From Sphaerisporangium melleum (lineage in GTDB: Bacteria; Actinomycetota; Actinomycetes; Streptosporangiales; Streptosporangiaceae), in the NCBI RefSeq assembly GCF_014646695.1, contig NZ_BMNT01000015.1, positions 26,850 to 90,849 on the forward strand: DNA of 64,000 nt, read 5' to 3'. Of this stretch, positions 20,642 through 29,124 are shown one piece after another. Position numbers and translations under genes: made by a program. How positions within the stretch are numbered: the first letter of the stretch is position 1; each line of letters begins with the position of its first letter. The notes beneath the pieces are model-generated. The model was not told the DNA's origin. It made no database searches and saw only the letters and a list, made by a program, of their open reading frames with translations.

Positions 20642-22050
20642 ATCCGGTCGGGCCCGAAGGGCAGCGGGAGCCGCACGCCGCGGCCGGTGGCGGCGAAGCG
20701 CAGGAGGGCGAGGGCAGGCGGGGCAGGCACGAGCGGCCCGGCGAGGCGCCGGCGTCCGCGCCGCTGAAGGTCGCCCTGCTCGGCTGCGGCGTCGTCGGCT
20801 CCCAGGTCGTGCGGCTGATGCACGAGCAGGCGGACGACCTCGCCGCCCGGGTCGGCGCCCCGCTGCGGCTCGCCGGGGTCGCCGTCCGGCGCCCGGGGCG
20901 CAAACGCGACGGAGACGTCGACCCCGCCCTGATCACCACCGACGCCGAGGCCCTGGTCACCCGGGACGACATCGACATCGTCATCGAGGTGATCGGCGGC
21001 ATCGAGCCGGCCCGCTCGCTCATGCTGGCCGCCATGGCCGGCGGCAAGTCCGTCGTCACGGCCAACAAGGCCCTGCTCGCCGAGGACGGCGCCACCGTCC
21101 ACGGCGCCGCCAAGGCGGGCGGCGTCGACCTGTACTACGAGGCCAGCGTGGCCGGGGCCATCCCGCTGCTGCGCCCGCTGCGCGAGTCGCTGGCCGGCGA
21201 CCGGGTGCACCGCGTGCTCGGCATCGTCAACGGCACCACCAACTACATCCTCGACAAGATGGACTCCACCGGAGCCTCGTTCACCGACGCGCTGGAGGAG
21301 GCCCAGGCGCTCGGGTACGCCGAGGCCGACCCGACGGCCGACGTCGAGGGCTTCGACGCCGCCGCCAAGGCCGCCATCCTCGCCGAGCTGGCCTTCCACA
21401 GCCGGGTGACCGCCGCGGACGTCCACCGCCAGGGCATCACCGAGATCACCGCGACCGACGTGGCCAGCGCGAAGGCCATGGGGTACGTCATCAAACTGCT
21501 GGCGATCTGCGCCCGCTCCGAGGACGGCCGCTCGGTCGGCGTCCGCGTGCACCCCGCGATGATCCCGCGCAGCCACCCGCTGGCCGGGGTCCGCGAGGCG
21601 TACAACGCGGTCTTCGTCGAGGCCGAGTCCGCCGGGCAGCTCATGTTCTACGGCAAGGGCGCGGGCGGGGCCCCGACGGCCTCGGCGGTGCTCGGCGACC
21701 TGGTCGCCGTCGCGCGCAACCGCCTCGCCGGCACCCGCGGCCCCCAGGCGTCCACCTACGCCGACCTGGCCGTCCACCCGATGGGCGAGACGGTCACCCG
21801 CTACCACGTCTCGCTGGACGTCGCCGACAAGCCGGGCGTGCTCGCCACCGTCGCCGAGATGTTCGCCAAGCATGACGTCTCCATCCAGACCGTGCGCCAG
21901 GAGGGCCATGGGGACGACGCCCAGCTCGTCCTGGTCTCGCACCGGGCGAGCGACGCCGCGCTCTCCGCAACCATCGAGGGGCTGCGCGAGCTCGACATCG
22001 TCAGAGGCGTGACGAGCGTGATGCGCGTCGAGGGCGACGACATCCGCTGA
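20638..22050 (+). CDS. hom: Homoserine dehydrogenase
   Basis: Reduces aspartate semialdehyde to homoserine with NAD(P)H, the branch point towards threonine and methionine. It has 470 residues. A Gly/Glu-rich N-terminal extension of about 40 residues precedes the Rossmann motif [12 protein letters not shown]; then come [14 protein letters not shown] (catalytic region), [56 protein letters not shown], and a C-terminal ACT domain ([28 protein letters not shown]) for feedback inhibition by threonine. The start is ATG 20638, overlapping lysA. The strong hairpin at 22103 ends the operon here, whereas in many actinobacteria thrC follows directly. Confidence 0.97.
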   Translation: MNPVGPEGQREPHAAAGGGEAQEGEGRRGRHERPGEAPASAPLKVALLGCGVVGSQVVRLMHEQADDLAARVGAPLRLAGVAVRRPGRKRDGDVDPALITTDAEALVTRDDIDIVIEVIGGIEPARSLMLAAMAGGKSVVTANKALLAEDGATVHGAAKAGGVDLYYEASVAGAIPLLRPLRESLAGDRVHRVLGIVNGTTNYILDKMDSTGASFTDALEEAQALGYAEADPTADVEGFDAAAKAAILAELAFHSRVTAADVHRQGITEITATDVASAKAMGYVIKLLAICARSEDGRSVGVRVHPAMIPRSHPLAGVREAYNAVFVEAESAGQLMFYGKGAGGAPTASAVLGDLVAVARNRLAGTRGPQASTYADLAVHPMGETVTRYHVSLDVADKPGVLATVAEMFAKHDVSIQTVRQEGHGDDAQLVLVSHRASDAALSATIEGLRELDIVRGVTSVMRVEGDDIR

Positions 22051-22102
22051 CCTCGCCGGGCCCCTTTCGCGACGTCCGCCCGCGCTCGCGGACCCCGGGA
22101 CG

Positions 22103-22133
22103 ACCCGGCCTGGCCTTCCGGGGCCGGCCGGGT
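22103..22133 (+). terminator. Terminator hairpin after hom
   Basis: ACCCGGCC (22103-22110), a bulged T, then GGCC pair with GGCC and GGCCGGGT (22122-22133) around a six-base loop TTCCGG, giving a 12-bp stem with one bulge, 53 bases after the hom stop. The rest of the 321-base spacer (22051-22371) shows no gene. Confidence 0.65.
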
Positions 22134-22371
22134 GTCCGTCCCCGGCCGCGCCATGTCGAGGCGAGCCCCGGCCCGGCAGACCGAGGAGCGTCCGGAGCGG
22201 GCAAGCCTGGCGCCCGGCCTGAGCTTCGGAGGCCAGGGGGTCCGAGCCGCGATGGCTGAGGCGGGTCCGTCCGGCCCTGCGCCGCCGGGGTGCCTCAGCC
22301 TGGTGTCCCGCGGTACGTTCCGCTCTCGTGAGTCACGAAGTGTTCCCCGCGCCACCCCGGCGGGGCCGGTG

Positions 22372-23607
22372 ATGAAAGGTGAGGCGTTGGCAGAGGGCGA
22401 CCCGACACCGCTCGGCTACGTGCGCACTCCGTCGGCCGGCGCGGCCGAGCTGTCCTTCCAGGACGGCCGGCCGCTGCCGGCCGGGCAGGAGGCACGGCTC
22501 CCGCTCACCGCGGCCGACATCGTGCCCCTGCGCGGGTACGCCGGGCTGCGCGTCCGCTGGCCGGCCGGCCCCGAGGGCGTGCTGGAGACGATCCTCGCCC
22601 TGGCCGCGGCCGGGGTGCCCGTTCACGGCGGCGACGCCCCGGGCTGGCTCCAGGACGCCGATCCCGGCCTCGCCCGGCTGCTCGCCTCCTGGGAGCCCGG
22701 TCCTGGCGACCCGTCCGTGCGCTCGGTGAGCGACCTGCGCAGGGAGGAGCACAGCGTACGGCTGCGCCGCCACGCCTTCCGCCGCGCCACGGCCACTGCG
22801 CCGGTCCTTACCGGGAACGGCGGAGCCCTCGGCGCCGGCACGACCGCGGGCTCCGCGCTGAGGGACACCGGAGCCGGAGGACTCGGCGCCACGGCGAGCG
22901 GTGCCGCCCCGACGCCCAAGGTGAGCGTCGTGATGTCCAGCAGGCGCCCCACTCTGCTCGGGTCGGCGCTCGCCCAGATCGCCCGCCAGCGCCACGTCGA
23001 GGTGGAGGTCCTGCTCGGCCTGCACGGTGTCCCCGCCGCCCACCCGGACGTGCGCCGCGCCGTCGAGGCGTTCCCGCTGCCGCTCACCGTGGTCGAGGCG
23101 GACGCCGCCACGCCGTTCGGCCGGGTCCTGCACGACGTGGCGGCCCGGGCGAGCGGCGACGACATCGCCAAATGGGACGACGACGACTGGTACTCCCCCG
23201 AGCACCTCGCCGATCTGCTGATGGCCCGCGCCTACAGCGGGGCCGACATCGTGGGCACCGCCGCGGAGTTCTTCTACCTGGAGCCGCTGAACACGACGGT
23301 CCGCCGCACCGACTACACCAGCGAGGTCTGGTCCGACCACGTGGCCGGCGGTACGATCCTGCTCGCTCGGGAGACATACCAGCACATCGGCGGCTTCGAG
23401 GGGGTGGAGCGGGGGGTGGACGCCCAGCTCCTCAAGACCGCCCACACCGCCGGAGCCCGCATCTACCGCACCCACGGCCTCGGCTACGTCCTGCGCCGCA
23501 CGCTCGCCGCCGGTCACACCTGGCAACTGCCCCTGGCGCACTTCCTGCGCGTCTCGGCGAACCAATGGCGAGGTTTCCGGCCGAGTCGCATTCTGGAGAC
23601 CGCGTGA
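22372..23607 (+). CDS. Glycosyltransferase family 2 protein
   Basis: 411 residues. The N-terminal 170 residues are an unassigned variable region (LTAADIVPLRGYAGLRVRWP, SVSDLRREEHSVRLRRHAF) ending in a Gly/Ala-rich linker. The GT-A domain begins at KVSVVMSSRRPTLLGSALAQIARQ and carries the metal-binding DDDD in KWDDDDWYSPEHLADL, then FFYLEPLNTTVRR and GGFEGVERGVDAQLL. The start is ATG 22372; TTG 22387, preceded by AGGTGAGG, is an alternative. Its stop overlaps the next GTG (GTGA), so at least two glycosyltransferases are co-translated. The likely role is assembly of a surface polysaccharide; specificity unknown. Confidence 0.85.
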   Translation: MKGEALAEGDPTPLGYVRTPSAGAAELSFQDGRPLPAGQEARLPLTAADIVPLRGYAGLRVRWPAGPEGVLETILALAAAGVPVHGGDAPGWLQDADPGLARLLASWEPGPGDPSVRSVSDLRREEHSVRLRRHAFRRATATAPVLTGNGGALGAGTTAGSALRDTGAGGLGATASGAAPTPKVSVVMSSRRPTLLGSALAQIARQRHVEVEVLLGLHGVPAAHPDVRRAVEAFPLPLTVVEADAATPFGRVLHDVAARASGDDIAKWDDDDWYSPEHLADLLMARAYSGADIVGTAAEFFYLEPLNTTVRRTDYTSEVWSDHVAGGTILLARETYQHIGGFEGVERGVDAQLLKTAHTAGARIYRTHGLGYVLRRTLAAGHTWQLPLAHFLRVSANQWRGFRPSRILETA

Positions 23608-25607
23608 TCCAGCACACCCCACCCCACGGCTCCCCGCCGCCGGACCCCGCCACGCCCGGCCCTACGGGCTCCGGCTCCGCGACGTCCGGGACCGTGCCTG
23701 CCTCTGCGGAGGCCGCGCTGTCGACCATGTCCGCGGGGCGTGCAGAAGGCGAGGAAGATCCGTTGCGTTCCACGGGCGGTGGCGGGGTGGCGCGTCCAGG
23801 AGCGGCGCGGGTGCGCGGCAACGACCACACCGTGCTCGACCCGCCCGCCCTCGGCGCGTGGACGCCCAGGCTGCGGGTGAGCATCGTCGTGCCGGCCTAC
23901 AACGGTCAGGACAAGCTCGACCTGGTCCTCGCCGGGCTGGCCGCCCAGACCTACCCCGCCGGCCTGACCGAGGTCATCGTGGTGGACAACGGCAGCGTCC
24001 CGCCGCTGCGGCTGCCCGAGATCCGCCCGCCCGCCACCCGCCTGATCGTCTGTGACACGCCGGGGCGGGCGGACGCCCGCAACGCCGGCCTGGCCGCCGC
24101 CACCGGCGACGTCGTCCACTGGCTGGACTCCGACGTCGTCCCCGACCGGCACGAGGTCGAGGCGCACATGCGGTGGCACCACCTGGCCCCATACCTGGTC
24201 GTGACCAGCTACCTGCGGTTCACCACCGCCCCGCTGCCCACGCCCGGGGCCGTCGCCGCCACCGGCGACCTGGCGGCGATCTTCGAGCCGGCCGAGCCGC
24301 ACGAGTGGCTGGTCGACCTCGTCCAACGGAGCAACGGGCTCACCGACGCGCCGAGCCGCGCCTTCAGCCTGCACGTCGGCGGAGCCACCTCGGTCGGCCG
24401 CCGGCTGTTCGATGAGGCCGGCCCGATGGACGATGAGCTGGTCCTCGGGCAGGACACCGAGATGGGGTACCGCCTGGCGCAGGCCGGCGCGGTGTTCGTC
24501 CCCGAGCCGCTCGCCCGCGGCTACCACCTCGGCCCGTCCATGCGGATGCGCGACAAGCAGCCGATCGACCGGGTCAGCCACGCGCTCATCGGCGACCGCA
24601 TCCCGCAGTACCGCTGGCTCCGCACCCACCCCGCCCGGCAGTGGAAGGTCCCCTACCTGGAGGTCGTGATCGAGGCCGCCGGGTACGAGGACACCCGCGC
24701 CACCGTCGACGCCGTCCTGGCCGGCACGCTTCCGGACCTGTCGGTGCTGCTCACCGGCCCGTGGGACACCCTCGTGCCCGAACGGCGCGCCCCGCTCACC
24801 GATCCCTTCCTGGACCTCGTGCTGATCCGGGGACACTACGCGCACGAGAGCCGCGTCCGCTTCGCCGCGCCCTCGGCGCCCGCCGCCGAGCGGGTGGCGC
24901 CGTTCCGGCTGCGCCTCCCCGCCGGATGGGTGCCGGGGGAGGACACCCTGGCCGCACTGCTCGACCTGGCGGTCGAAGGCGGGCACGGGCTGGTGGGGGT
25001 CCTGCTCGATGAGACGCCCGAGGGCTTGGTCGCCGCCCGCCTGGAGCGCCGGGCGGCGTTCGCCCGCGCCGCTCTCCTGCTCGAAGGGGAACGGCAGGCG
25101 GACCTTGTGGACGACCTTGTGGACGAGGTCTACGGCGCGCTCTGGACGGACGGCGAGACGCTCGGCTTCGTGCCCGCGGCTCAGGCGGTCCCCGTGAAGG
25201 GACGGCGAACGGCCTACCGTGCCCGGGTCGAGACCGAGGCCGAGCTCGCCAAGCTGACCAAGGAGGTCGAGCGGCTGCGCGGCCAGGTCGGCAAGTGGCG
25301 CGAGGAGGCGGGACGCTGGCGCAAGAGCGCTGTCGACCTGCGGCGGGAGGTCGGCGAGCTGCGCCGCGAGGCCGGCGGCCTGCGGCGGGAGCTGACCCGG
25401 CTCAAGGCCGGACGCCTGCGCACCATGATCAAGCGGATCTCCGTCCGGCGCACCGCGCCCGCTCCCAGCGAGCCGCTGACCGCCGCGCCGCAGGCCGCTT
25501 CCGGTGATCCGGCGAGCTCCACGCCACCGGGTCCGGCCGGCCACGCGGCCAGTGCCGTCCCGCCGAGCGGCGAGCCTCCGGCCGGCACCACGACCGGTCC
25601 CCGGTAG
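23604..25607 (+). CDS. Glycosyltransferase family 2 protein with C-terminal coiled coil
   Basis: 667 residues from GTG 23604 (overlapping the previous stop); a shorter start at ATG 23728 is possible. A Pro/Ala-rich N-terminus of about 90 residues precedes a GT2 domain: VSIVVPAYNGQDKLDLVLAG, EVIVVDNGS, GRADARNAGLAAATGDVVHWLDSDVVPD (DSD metal site), HVGGATSVGRRLF and LGQDTEMGYRLAQAGA. A second domain of unknown type follows. Residues about 545-620 form a heptad coiled coil (LTKEVERLRGQVGKW and similar), then a basic stretch and a Pro-rich tail. It is paralogous to the gene at 26138: the N-terminal GT2 blocks are nearly identical. Probably cytoplasmic and membrane-associated; donor unknown. Confidence 0.87.
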   Translation: MIQHTPPHGSPPPDPATPGPTGSGSATSGTVPASAEAALSTMSAGRAEGEEDPLRSTGGGGVARPGAARVRGNDHTVLDPPALGAWTPRLRVSIVVPAYNGQDKLDLVLAGLAAQTYPAGLTEVIVVDNGSVPPLRLPEIRPPATRLIVCDTPGRADARNAGLAAATGDVVHWLDSDVVPDRHEVEAHMRWHHLAPYLVVTSYLRFTTAPLPTPGAVAATGDLAAIFEPAEPHEWLVDLVQRSNGLTDAPSRAFSLHVGGATSVGRRLFDEAGPMDDELVLGQDTEMGYRLAQAGAVFVPEPLARGYHLGPSMRMRDKQPIDRVSHALIGDRIPQYRWLRTHPARQWKVPYLEVVIEAAGYEDTRATVDAVLAGTLPDLSVLLTGPWDTLVPERRAPLTDPFLDLVLIRGHYAHESRVRFAAPSAPAAERVAPFRLRLPAGWVPGEDTLAALLDLAVEGGHGLVGVLLDETPEGLVAARLERRAAFARAALLLEGERQADLVDDLVDEVYGALWTDGETLGFVPAAQAVPVKGRRTAYRARVETEAELAKLTKEVERLRGQVGKWREEAGRWRKSAVDLRREVGELRREAGGLRRELTRLKAGRLRTMIKRISVRRTAPAPSEPLTAAPQAASGDPASSTPPGPAGHAASAVPPSGEPPAGTTTGPR

Positions 25608-26137
25608 AACCGGCGGCGTCCCAGGGCCGTCCCTGCCTCGGCCGGCCGGTGCCGTGGTGCGCCCGCCGGCCGGTGGCGGCGGAGCATGCGCCGACGGGGA
25701 GGCGGGTGCGGAGGGACGCGATGGGCGCGCTCACGGAATCGGTGCGGGCCCGAAGGCGGCGGTCTCGGGCCCGGTGTCGTACGGTCTCAGGTCCGGTGCG
25801 TGGTGGTCGCCCTGCGGCTCCGTGTCCGGTGTGGTGCGGAGCGGTATCAGGGTCCGGTGTGGCGGTCGGGTGGTGCGGTTCCCGGGCCGCGCGACGCGGG
25901 GCGTGGCGGCTTTCGTATGGCTCGGGCCGGGACCATCGGTTGTGGTCGGTGATCTGGGCGCGGACCGGGCGCCGGTCGATCGGGTAAAGGCCCATGTCAG
26001 GATCAGGGCGCCAGGAGATCTCCGGCACCGGGGGAAGATCGGCAGGTGGTGGCGGCCGGAGGCTCTCATGAAGCTCACAGTTTCCTTGAGTAGAGTCGGC
26101 TCCGGCGGCGAACGGAACCGACGAAGGAGCGATCATC
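25608..26137. other. 530-base spacer with GT-rich degenerate repeats
   Basis: I see no supported gene. The stretch 25790-25900 contains several imperfect copies of a GGTCCGGTGTGGTGCGG-like word, giving it strand-asymmetric G/T composition unlike its neighbours. The ribosome site AAGGAG (26124-26129) for the next gene lies at its end. Short frames on the minus strand lack family features and ribosome sites. Confidence 0.4.
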
Positions 26138-27748
26138 TTGACCGCCTCCCCAGGGATGATTCCGGAGGCCGAAGGCCCGGCGCGCGACCGCGACGAGGGC
26201 CGGGCCGCTGTCGGCCGGCCGGTGATCCGCCACAACGACTACTCGCCGCTCACCCCGCCCCCGCTCGGCCAGTGGGTCCCCTCCCTGCCCGTGAGCGTGG
26301 TCATCCCCGCGTACGGCGGGCAGCATCGGCTCGACCTGGCCCTCGCGGCCCTGGCCGCGCAGACCTACCCCGCGGGCCTGATGGAGGTCATCGTCGTCGA
26401 CGACGGCAGTGAGCCGCCGCTGCGCCTCCCCGAGATCCGCCCCGCCGACACCCGCCTGGTCCCGGCCGGGCCCGGTGGCTGGGGCATCGCGCACGCCCTC
26501 AACACCGGCGTGCGCCAGGCCACCGGAGAGGTCGTCCAACGCCTGGACTCCGACATGGTGGTCTGCCGGGAGCACATCGAGGCGCTCATGCGGTGGCACC
26601 ATCTCACCGACTACGTCGTCACCATCGGCGGCAAGGTCTTCCTCGAAGAGCCCGAGCGCACCGCCGAGCAGGTGTACGCCGCCGTGCGTGACGACGGCCT
26701 CGACGGCCTCTTCGACATGACGGGCGCGGTGCCGAGCTCGACCGACGAGACGATCCGGCGGCTGGACGGGCTCCGCACGAGCAAGAACCCCTACCACGTC
26801 TGCACCGGCCCGACCGTCTCCTTCCGCCGCGAGCTCTTCGAACGGGTCGGCGGCCTCGACCCCGCGGTGGTCAGGGGCGAGGACACCGAGTTCGCCTACC
26901 GGATGGCGATGACCGGCGCGGTGTTCGTGCCCGACGCGCAGGCGAGGGCCGTCCACCTCGGGCTTCCCGCGCAGCGGCGCGACACCGGCACCGCCGTCCG
27001 TGTCGTGGCGCCGTACCTCGCCCACCGCATCCCGCTGCGCCGCGATCTGCGCAAGGAGAACGGCCGGCGCTGGCTGGTGCCGTACGTCGAGGTGGTCCTG
27101 GACGCGGCCGGCCACGACGAGCCGCAGGTGCGCGAGGCGGTGGCCGCGGCGCTCGGTGGCAGCCTGCCCGACGTCCGGGTGACGCTCGCCGGGCCGTGGG
27201 ACCGGCTGGCGCCGGGGCGTCGCCGCGTCCTGGACGACCCCGACTTCGAGCTGCGGCTGATCCAGGAGCAGTTCCGGCACGACGATGGTGTGCTGCTCGC
27301 CTCGGCGCCGGTTCCCGATCCGGCTCCGGTGCCCTTCCGCTACACCGGCCCGGTGGACGTGCCGCTGCACCGCCGTTCGCTGGAAGTGATGATCAGGATG
27401 CTCAACGAGACACGCGCCGGGCTGCTCGTGGTCGAGTTCCCCGACGGCCGTAGGGCCCGCCTCGAACGCACCGACGCCGTCAACCGCGCCCGCCTGCTCG
27501 CCGCGCCCGGCGAAGCCCTCGACCAGGTGATCGAACGCACCCACGGCGTGCGGCGCGCTCCCGCCGCCAAGTTCTGGCCCGCCGCCTCATCCCGTTCCCG
27601 CGCTCCGGAGCCGTCATCGGCCGGCGCGAACGAGCCCGAGCCGGAGCCCCGTGCCGCAGGCGGTGGCCGCGCGACTTCGGTGCCCAAGCCCCGCCTGGCG
27701 TCCGAGAAGCTCGTCCGGCGCCTGCGCACCGCCCTCCGCGGACGCTGA
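26138..27748 (+). CDS. Glycosyltransferase family 2 protein
   Basis: 536 residues; TTG start at 26138, eight bases after AAGGAG; ATG 26156 is the alternative. The GT2 domain contains VSVVIPAYGGQHRLDLALAA, EVIVVDDGSEPPLRLPEIRP, GIAHALNTGVRQATGEVVQRLDSDMVV (DSD), FRRELFERVGGLDP and VRGEDTEFAYRMAMTGA. A C-terminal domain of about 200 residues (WLVPYVEVVLDAAGHDEPQVREAV, DPDFELRLIQEQFRHDDGV) is shared with the paralogue at 23604, but the long coiled coil is replaced by a short basic tail. The gene lies within a glycan-type island that separates hom from thrC. Likely involved in the same surface polymer. Confidence 0.87.
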   Translation: MTASPGMIPEAEGPARDRDEGRAAVGRPVIRHNDYSPLTPPPLGQWVPSLPVSVVIPAYGGQHRLDLALAALAAQTYPAGLMEVIVVDDGSEPPLRLPEIRPADTRLVPAGPGGWGIAHALNTGVRQATGEVVQRLDSDMVVCREHIEALMRWHHLTDYVVTIGGKVFLEEPERTAEQVYAAVRDDGLDGLFDMTGAVPSSTDETIRRLDGLRTSKNPYHVCTGPTVSFRRELFERVGGLDPAVVRGEDTEFAYRMAMTGAVFVPDAQARAVHLGLPAQRRDTGTAVRVVAPYLAHRIPLRRDLRKENGRRWLVPYVEVVLDAAGHDEPQVREAVAAALGGSLPDVRVTLAGPWDRLAPGRRRVLDDPDFELRLIQEQFRHDDGVLLASAPVPDPAPVPFRYTGPVDVPLHRRSLEVMIRMLNETRAGLLVVEFPDGRRARLERTDAVNRARLLAAPGEALDQVIERTHGVRRAPAAKFWPAASSRSRAPEPSSAGANEPEPEPRAAGGGRATSVPKPRLASEKLVRRLRTALRGR

Positions 27749-27818
27749 AGGGTTTTCGGCTGGCGGTTCGTGGAGCTGTGACCGGGGCTTGGTCGGGCCG
27801 GGGCGGGGGCCCGAGGTG

Positions 27819-28985
27819 CTACGGCGAGGAGGTGGTGCGGCTCCTGCCGTGGTCGATGATCGGGGCGACGGCGGCCGCGTGACAGGCGCCGCGCCCGTCC
27901 GCTCGTGCGCGGACGCGTCCGTCCGCGACGCGGACGGCGGTCTCGGTCGTGTCGCCGACGGCGGGCACGCCGGCCGCCGCCGCGAGGGCACCCGTTTCGT
28001 CGAGGACCACCCGCAGGCCGGGCCACGCCGTGGCCGGAAATGCCCGGCACAGGCAGGTGCGCAGCTCGGCGATGGTCAGCCGGGCCAGCGGGCCCAGCTC
28101 GCCGGGGTCCGCGGTGACCAGGACGGCGGTGACCATGGCGCCGGGCGGCGCCGCCCGCACGGCCTCCTCGACCGCCTCCAGCCGGTGCAGCCCGACGATC
28201 GCCACCACGCCGTCCTCGGTGAGCGGCGCGGGCTCGCGGCGGATGACGTCGTGGGCGGGCGGCGGCGTCCACGGCTCGTCGGTGAGGCGCGCCTGCGGAG
28301 TGTAGTGGAGGTACAAGGGCCCCCACTGGTCGTCCAGGTCGAGGCCGGCGAGCCGCTCGCACACTCTGACCACGTCGAAGGGCTCGACGAAGCCGGGCGC
28401 CGCGGTGGCGAGCTGGGTGGCGCCGTGCAGGGTGGTGAGCACGGACTCCGCCAGCCGCACCTGACGCCCGGCCGGTGTCCGCAGTCCTTCCAGGGCGAGC
28501 CCGAGCAAGATCGCATTGAGCTTCATCAACTGGGCGAACGGACGGCGGGTGTGCTCGTCGGCATGGATCTCCGACATCAGATCCATGCCGAGCCGGTCCA
28601 TGGCGGGCGGCTCGGCGCCGGCCAGCGGGAGCCGGGCCAGCCAGGCACGCGCGAAGGCGCCGAGCGCCTCCCTGACATCGGGCCGGGCGCCGGAGCGGTT
28701 GCCGGGCTGAGCGTGTCGCAGGTGCGCCGGCCGCTCGCCGTCCTGGCCGGCGGCAGCGAAGGACGGGTCGGGGACGTGTTCGGACAGGTCGGCGAGGACG
28801 GCGAAGTAGAGGGCACGCTTGCCCGGAAAGTTGGAGTAGACGGCGCCCCGGGTGAGCTCGGCTCGCTCGGCGATCATGTCGATCTTCGCGTCGCGGAAGC
28901 CGCGCTCGGCGAACTCGTCCCTGGCCGCGGCGAGCACCTTGGCCCGGTTGCGCTCCTGTGCCTGCGCCCTGGTCAGCCGCCCCAT
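27819..28985 (-). CDS. TetR-family regulator with thioredoxin-like C-terminal extension
   Basis: 388 residues from ATG 28985 (GGGGAG upstream). The N-terminal TetR HTH spans about 1-60: RAQAQERNRAKVLAAARDEFAERGFRDAKIDMIAERAELTRGAVYSNFPGKRALYFAV in consecutive helices, with the YSNFPGK signature. A usual ligand-binding helical domain follows to about 225. It is about 160 residues longer than a normal TetR: the tail (VVAIVGLHRL, MVTAVLVTADPGELGPL, LRVVLDETGALAAAAGVP, TAVRVADGRVRAR) has the strand/helix order of a peroxiredoxin or thioredoxin-like fold without a CXXC; one CLC is present. It could be a redox- or ligand-sensing fusion. It is convergent to the glycosyltransferase at 26138. Confidence 0.82.
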   Translation of the reverse strand: MGRLTRAQAQERNRAKVLAAARDEFAERGFRDAKIDMIAERAELTRGAVYSNFPGKRALYFAVLADLSEHVPDPSFAAAGQDGERPAHLRHAQPGNRSGARPDVREALGAFARAWLARLPLAGAEPPAMDRLGMDLMSEIHADEHTRRPFAQLMKLNAILLGLALEGLRTPAGRQVRLAESVLTTLHGATQLATAAPGFVEPFDVVRVCERLAGLDLDDQWGPLYLHYTPQARLTDEPWTPPPAHDVIRREPAPLTEDGVVAIVGLHRLEAVEEAVRAAPPGAMVTAVLVTADPGELGPLARLTIAELRTCLCRAFPATAWPGLRVVLDETGALAAAAGVPAVGDTTETAVRVADGRVRARADGRGACHAAAVAPIIDHGRSRTTSSP

Positions 28986-29124
28986 CTCGCTCCCCGTTCC
29001 GCGCCGCCGTCCGTGCGGTGCCAACATACCGACGGCGTCCCTGCGATCAGGCCCTCTGGACGGACGCCCAGAACGCCCTTCGTGTCCTGCGTCCAGCCGG
29101 GGGGCGACCGGTGCCGCGCCGGGA

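Noticed and set aside
25731-26078. 115-codon minus-strand frame in the glycosyltransferase spacer
   Set aside because: No ribosome site, no recognisable motif, and composition typical of non-coding GC-rich DNA.
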